A stretch of DNA of 64,000 nt from Microbulbifer agarilyticus (GTDB taxonomy: Bacteria > Pseudomonadota > Gammaproteobacteria > Pseudomonadales > Cellvibrionaceae): contig NZ_JAHVKO010000001.1 of the NCBI RefSeq assembly GCF_019800665.1, positions 992,001-1,056,000 of the forward strand, given 5' to 3'. The notes beneath the pieces were generated by a model. That model did not search any database. It saw only the letters and a program-made list of their open reading frames with translations, and had not been told where the DNA came from. Made by a program: the position numbers and the translations under genes. Shown here piece after piece: positions 61,401 through 64,000 of this stretch; the first letter of the stretch is position 1; every line of letters begins with the position of its first letter.

Positions 61401-62985
61401 TGCGCTGGTCGGGGGTGCCGGCGGCTTCGGTCAGCGTCAGCAGGTTTCCTTTGGCGTCGTAGGCGTATTCGGTAATCAGGCCGCGTGCATCGCGTTCTTT
61501 CAGTGGCAAAGTGAGATCGGTATTCCACTCGGTGGTGGTGTAGGTGCCGTCCGGGTTTTCCACGCGGGTGACGTTGCGGAAGGTGTCGTAGTACTCGATG
61601 GTTTCCAGCCCACGAGCGTCTGTACGTATACCCCTGAGAATTCGAACCGGTGTCTCGTTGGCGTCCGCTACTATCTGCGTATTCCCCCCGTAATTGTACT
61701 GGCGCGCCACGTCCTCTGCCGCAAGGTTATCTGAGAATTGATACTCGACTTCGTACTGCAGCTCACCACCGACCATCTGCTTGGTCGGCAAACCCATTGC
61801 GTTATACCAAGTCTCTGTAATCACTCCCGAGTTGTCTTTTTGGGTGGCTCTATAGAGTTTTTCACTATTGACACTGTGGGTATAGCTAACGCCAGCACCA
61901 TCTTCGGTTTCATAGCCATTCAGGTGGCCATCCGCATTCACTGAGTAGGTAGTCACCCGGCCATTGGGGTCGGTCATACTTTGTAGAATACGCTGAGTAC
62001 CACTGCGGTAGGCGTATTCGTAACGCCAGCTCTGACCACGCACGTCCACCACCTCAAGTAGCTGCCCGTAAGTCAGCTGATCGGCTTCATCGGTGCCATA
62101 CTTGTACTGCACGGTGCGGCCGGTATAGTCCTCAAGACTCTGCAGCCGGTAGGTTACGATTGTTTCCTGGGCGAACTCTCGCACCACCTCTTCCCAGTGG
62201 TATGTGATCACGGTGTTACCATGGTGATCTTTCACCGCAGTGATACGGTTACCGTCGTACTCCATACTTACGCGGACATTGTTTTTATCCTCGTAATACT
62301 CGATACGATTTTCACTGAATCGAATCAGGTTGCCGCGACGATCACGCCACGTGTAGTTATTACCGTCTTTAGTGATCGTCTCTCTCAATAACGCATGGTA
62401 GGTATCACTGCCCGGGGCAATACAGGTTTGAAGATTTGGGACAAATTTTTCCGGCCGGTACGAGAGACCGTTGCGGAAAAGATAGAATTTGTAAGGCGGA
62501 GAGCAATTCGGTGCTGCGGCTTGCTGGCGTGAGGCGAGAGCCAGGCGACCACCGCCACTACGTGCCGGCCGCATAATGCCCTTACCAAACATATCCATTG
62601 CCGCGAAACGCGACTCGCTTTCAAATGCTTCGAGATCAGCGAGATCTTCCGCGATCAATTCAGCTTTAAACTGGGAATAGTTCAGAATTGGGTTCCAGCG
62701 ACTGTTCCATTCCCAACCGGTTTTGGTCCAGCGACGCGTCATACGCACGGAACCACCGAGCACCTTGACCTGCATGTCTTCCAGGTCTTCCAGGTTCTGC
62801 GAAGTGGTGGGACGCGGCATGGCGCCATCACTGCTAATACCAGGCTTTGCCACAACGTGCGTGGAGAGCAGCATAACCAGTAGCGATGCACACATTGCAA
62901 CGCCAGTCTTATGCCAGCGCGATGCCCCCACAGCAAATTTGACTGCAGCCGTACTTTTCCCGGCTTCCCCAATCCAAAACTTCAT
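58408..62985 (-). CDS. Rhs/YD-repeat protein with HNH-like C-terminal toxin
   Basis: 1525 residues with an N-terminal signal-like segment (about 30-47, MCASLLVMLLSTHVVA-KP). About 20 YD repeats (for example YEYDAAGDLVKVTD, YDANGNL-type) fill residues 200-1300. The Rhs core ends at NNYRYANASP and DPLGLFG (about 1347-1353). The variable tip (1354-1525) contains TDHIFVKQ (Asp1455, His1456) and LTNHPANLQ (Asn1471), an HNH/endonuclease VII-like arrangement, so a nuclease toxin is likely. The next gene is a SUKH immunity-like protein. No type VI VgrG or PAAR gene is visible; the Sec signal suggests delivery at the cell surface. Confidence 0.88.
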   Translation of the reverse strand: MKFWIGEAGKSTAAVKFAVGASRWHKTGVAMCASLLVMLLSTHVVAKPGISSDGAMPRPTTSQNLEDLEDMQVKVLGGSVRMTRRWTKTGWEWNSRWNPILNYSQFKAELIAEDLADLEAFESESRFAAMDMFGKGIMRPARSGGGRLALASRQQAAAPNCSPPYKFYLFRNGLSYRPEKFVPNLQTCIAPGSDTYHALLRETITKDGNNYTWRDRRGNLIRFSENRIEYYEDKNNVRVSMEYDGNRITAVKDHHGNTVITYHWEEVVREFAQETIVTYRLQSLEDYTGRTVQYKYGTDEADQLTYGQLLEVVDVRGQSWRYEYAYRSGTQRILQSMTDPNGRVTTYSVNADGHLNGYETEDGAGVSYTHSVNSEKLYRATQKDNSGVITETWYNAMGLPTKQMVGGELQYEVEYQFSDNLAAEDVARQYNYGGNTQIVADANETPVRILRGIRTDARGLETIEYYDTFRNVTRVENPDGTYTTTEWNTDLTLPLKERDARGLITEYAYDAKGNLLTLTEAAGTPDQRITRYTYDAYGQLKTQTTGESAAANTALATTAWDYDPYGNVTKVTSAEQEVTEYRDYDVNGYAHTVLDARLKTWTLDYDAVGNLLADLNPYGQGFKYEYDAAGDLVKVTDASGSSLHITNNASSLPLTVTDDAGNLLKLDYDKGNRLATITDAEGATIGLEYDAQNRLSAIVDGENNRTKYTYQQNLLSKIDYPTYAEELGYDKRNRAEQSKQKANNLEYLRAYGYDLDSNLTSDTDALENTEKYEYDDLNRLVAIVDPVNGEAKKTEFSYDARDNLLQVKDPEGRLTVYTYDKVDRLKTETKHDFIGTNKQRVYNYDGNGNLVEVINPQQEKRGYTYDDANRLSKLEVFAQKDNAQPVKVVDYHYNTKAQYTGYTQQPGADIANATADIVHHGETYTYDALNRLETVQVDYYGEGAQAAEVAFSKSYGYSYYGNGLKKTYTNPEGITYTYYYNKNNQLAAVHVPGEGQLAWTDFNWLAPQTLLLPGGNKITLAYDDFLRVKERILEDSAGNDKASAVYAYDLESNITNIDTEHGNYAFGYDDLYRLTEADYPVANAANDEQFGYDGVGNRTDYAAGEVEGTSGEAAGTEFIPSSSEVLDYNGHNQLTAITGDDPASFQYNDNGHTTQKVQGGVTWDYRYNHEERLVAVDKNAATVGEYRYNPYGQRIRKQSDSTTYFLYNEEGMAAEYDTGGNLIKEYHFKPGMPWMTEPLFQRVASGEIYYYQNDHLGTPQRMVDKSGAVVWEARYEAFGKADVVVEIVANDLRFPGQYFDAESGLHQNLFRDYDPLAGRYIQSDPIGIWGGLNNYRYANASPTFFVDPLGLFGFRDVMGFVPVLGSLLDAYDAFRCGNLGEGLLNVGLAVMEATGAGLIVKGLKVGTMKWAARKEIDQIYKESRNWPQMRHKLQKAGHIPKNSSSTPRSEWATTDHIFVKQRDGKPHSLTNHPANLQTNVSQSMNSKFEHMSPLERAKHLPGWMKGGAAGVGAYGAGLADSPCDC

Positions 62986-63064
62986 TATCGTTTTCCTGGT
63001 CTAGAAAAATGAGCGGTGGCGTTTACCCACCGCGCACTAATTTTTGTTTTGCCGTCTGCCAGCG

Positions 63065-64000
63065 TCAATTCGCGCTGGTGTTGTCCTTATCGCAGCCACC
63101 GTCCAAACAGGGAGGCGGCTCACACCGCAAGGTTTCCACTTCGCCACCAATTGCGCCATAGCCCCCGCCATAGCCCCCGCCACTGCCTGCACCACCACCG
63201 TAGTAGTAACTGCTGCTGGTGCCGGTGGAGCAGGATCCATAGGAAGCCGTCGCCCAACGCGTAGACGTACCGCCCGGCACTACCTGGCCATTCGCACAAC
63301 GGCTCTCGTAGCTCACCTGATACTGGTAACTGTACGAACCACAACCCGCACCCGTCGCATCACCCTCTTCATTCGGGTTGAAGTCCCTGAGCGCGGTAAT
63401 CCGGTACGGGATGTACACCACTTCTCCCGCTTCCAACGTGGCCGGTACTTCCGCCAAGAACTCGAACTCCACAACATCATTACCACTGGGCAAGTTGTTG
63501 TTGACGTTGTCCGCGCGGATCAGGCCGTAGTTGGTGAGGCTCAGTTCGCCGGTAAATACGTCGCCCTTCTGCATGTCCGGGAGGGTGATGCTGAGGGGGT
63601 CGAGCATGACGACGGCGACCGGTACGTGGGTTTCGAACGTGGCTTCGAGTTTGATCTCGTAGCGGTCTTCGAGGTTGATCTCGTTTACCTGCCATTCAAC
63701 GCTGATGATCTGGTTCATCAGGAAGACGTCTTCGGCAACGGTGATCCCAGGCTTGACCCACAGGCGACCGGAGACACTTTCGTGATCGAACGCGGTGACC
63801 CGATAGCTGTAGCGGCCAGCGGGCAGGTCTTTGAGCAGGGCTTCGCCGTTGGCGTCACTGCTGATGGTGCGCGTCTCGGACAGGACCTGTTCGTTTTGCA
63901 GTTCGATCTTGGCGCCCTGGAGCCCGGGGATCAGTTGGTTGTTTTCTCCCAGGGTGGCGGTGTAGATGTCGCTGACATGGAAGAAGACGTCGCCGATCTC
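63065..64000 (-). CDS. Large secreted protein, C-terminal part (cut by window end)
   Basis: The frame is open from 64000 to its stop, 311 residues visible; the gene starts beyond the window. A carboxypeptidase-regulatory/SpaA-like domain (GLQGAKIELQNEQVLSETRT...GEALLKDLPAGRYSYRV) leads into strand-rich modules (LTLPDMQ-like, LSLTNYGLIRADNV). The C terminus is low-complexity (SSSYYYGGGAGSGGGYGGGY) and ends with a Cys-rich tail (CEPPPCLDGGC). Probably a surface or scaffold protein. It is 79 nt upstream of the Rhs gene and may belong to the same operon. Confidence 0.8.
   Translation of the reverse strand, partial: EIGDVFFHVSDIYTATLGENNQLIPGLQGAKIELQNEQVLSETRTISSDANGEALLKDLPAGRYSYRVTAFDHESVSGRLWVKPGITVAEDVFLMNQIISVEWQVNEINLEDRYEIKLEATFETHVPVAVVMLDPLSITLPDMQKGDVFTGELSLTNYGLIRADNVNNNLPSGNDVVEFEFLAEVPATLEAGEVVYIPYRITALRDFNPNEEGDATGAGCGSYSYQYQVSYESRCANGQVVPGGTSTRWATASYGSCSTGTSSSYYYGGGAGSGGGYGGGYGAIGGEVETLRCEPPPCLDGGCDKDNTSAN

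Noticed and set aside
60226..61734. Long plus-strand ORF of 502 codons inside the Rhs gene
   Set aside because: Antisense reading of the YD repeats with no independent support.

Overview
The window looks like chromosomal DNA of a marine, Cellvibrionales-type gammaproteobacterium. The evidence is moderately high GC, a large TonB-dependent receptor, short operons with ATGA/GTGA overlaps, and Rhs and RTX surface proteins. The genus is an inference from gene style only. Three parts can be told apart: a large catabolic island (about 1-46.8 kb), two unremarkable genes (46.9-49.2 kb), and a block of surface and toxin genes (49.5-64 kb).

The catabolic island holds several protein families rarely seen together in bacteria. 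Two paralogues (765-1580 and 19447-20193) resemble plant red chlorophyll catabolite reductase (RCCR, ACD2). A short-chain dehydrogenase (23748-24554) resembles chlorophyll b reductase (NOL/NYC1), including the NM[DE]G-GS active-site segment. A serine hydrolase (44860-45840) has a chlorophyllase-like N-terminal half. Around them lie a TonB receptor, three MFS transporters, two flavin monooxygenase-type enzymes, a flavin reductase, a rubredoxin-rubredoxin reductase fusion, three beta-rich proteins, a nitrilase-family hydrolase, an amidase, a maleamate-amidase-like hydrolase and two maleate isomerase/arylmalonate decarboxylase-like proteins. There are also a LeuCD-type hydratase, a methylisocitrate/dimethylmalate lyase-type enzyme, two MmgE/PrpD proteins, and two pairs of class III CoA-transferase plus HMG-CoA lyase-type enzymes.

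My working model is a chlorophyll or bilin-type tetrapyrrole degradation pathway. The macrocycle would be imported and reduced or oxidised, then broken to substituted maleimides. These would be hydrolysed to alkyl-maleates, hydrated by the LeuCD-like enzyme, and cleaved by the isocitrate-lyase-family enzyme and the CoA-dependent lyases. This is inferred from family recognition by eye and has not been tested; no Rieske-type pheophorbide oxygenase or SGR-type Mg-dechelatase is visible in the window.

Layout: 1-3988 forward (MFS end, RCCR-like A, lyase, aldehyde dehydrogenase). 4003-10610 reverse (DUF2141, HMG-CoA lyase-like, CoA-transferase, membrane protein, TonB receptor). 10863-22011 reverse, a ten-gene catabolic run. 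22311-23657 forward MFS, then the reverse NOL-like gene. 24720-28560 forward redox and beta-barrel genes. 28655-30969 divergent lyase/CoA-transferase pair. 31042-33490 forward Crp/Fnr regulator, methyltransferase and a small protein. 33546-42129 reverse seven-gene operon (LeuC-LeuD-PrpD-PrpD-ligase-amidase-hydratase). 42231-46775 mixed small genes.

Regulation: a Crp/Fnr-family regulator sits in the island. Near-identical TTGAT-N4-RTCAT boxes precede three island genes, with a weaker match before RCCR-like B. A separate 19-bp AT-rich motif is repeated exactly in two divergent promoters.

The right end carries a 2545-residue secreted RTX-type protein with nine exact 111-residue repeats, a degraded REP-associated transposase fragment, a 10-bp tandem repeat, a membrane-anchored SUKH immunity-like protein, an Rhs/YD protein with an HNH-like tip, and the end of another large secreted protein cut by the window edge.
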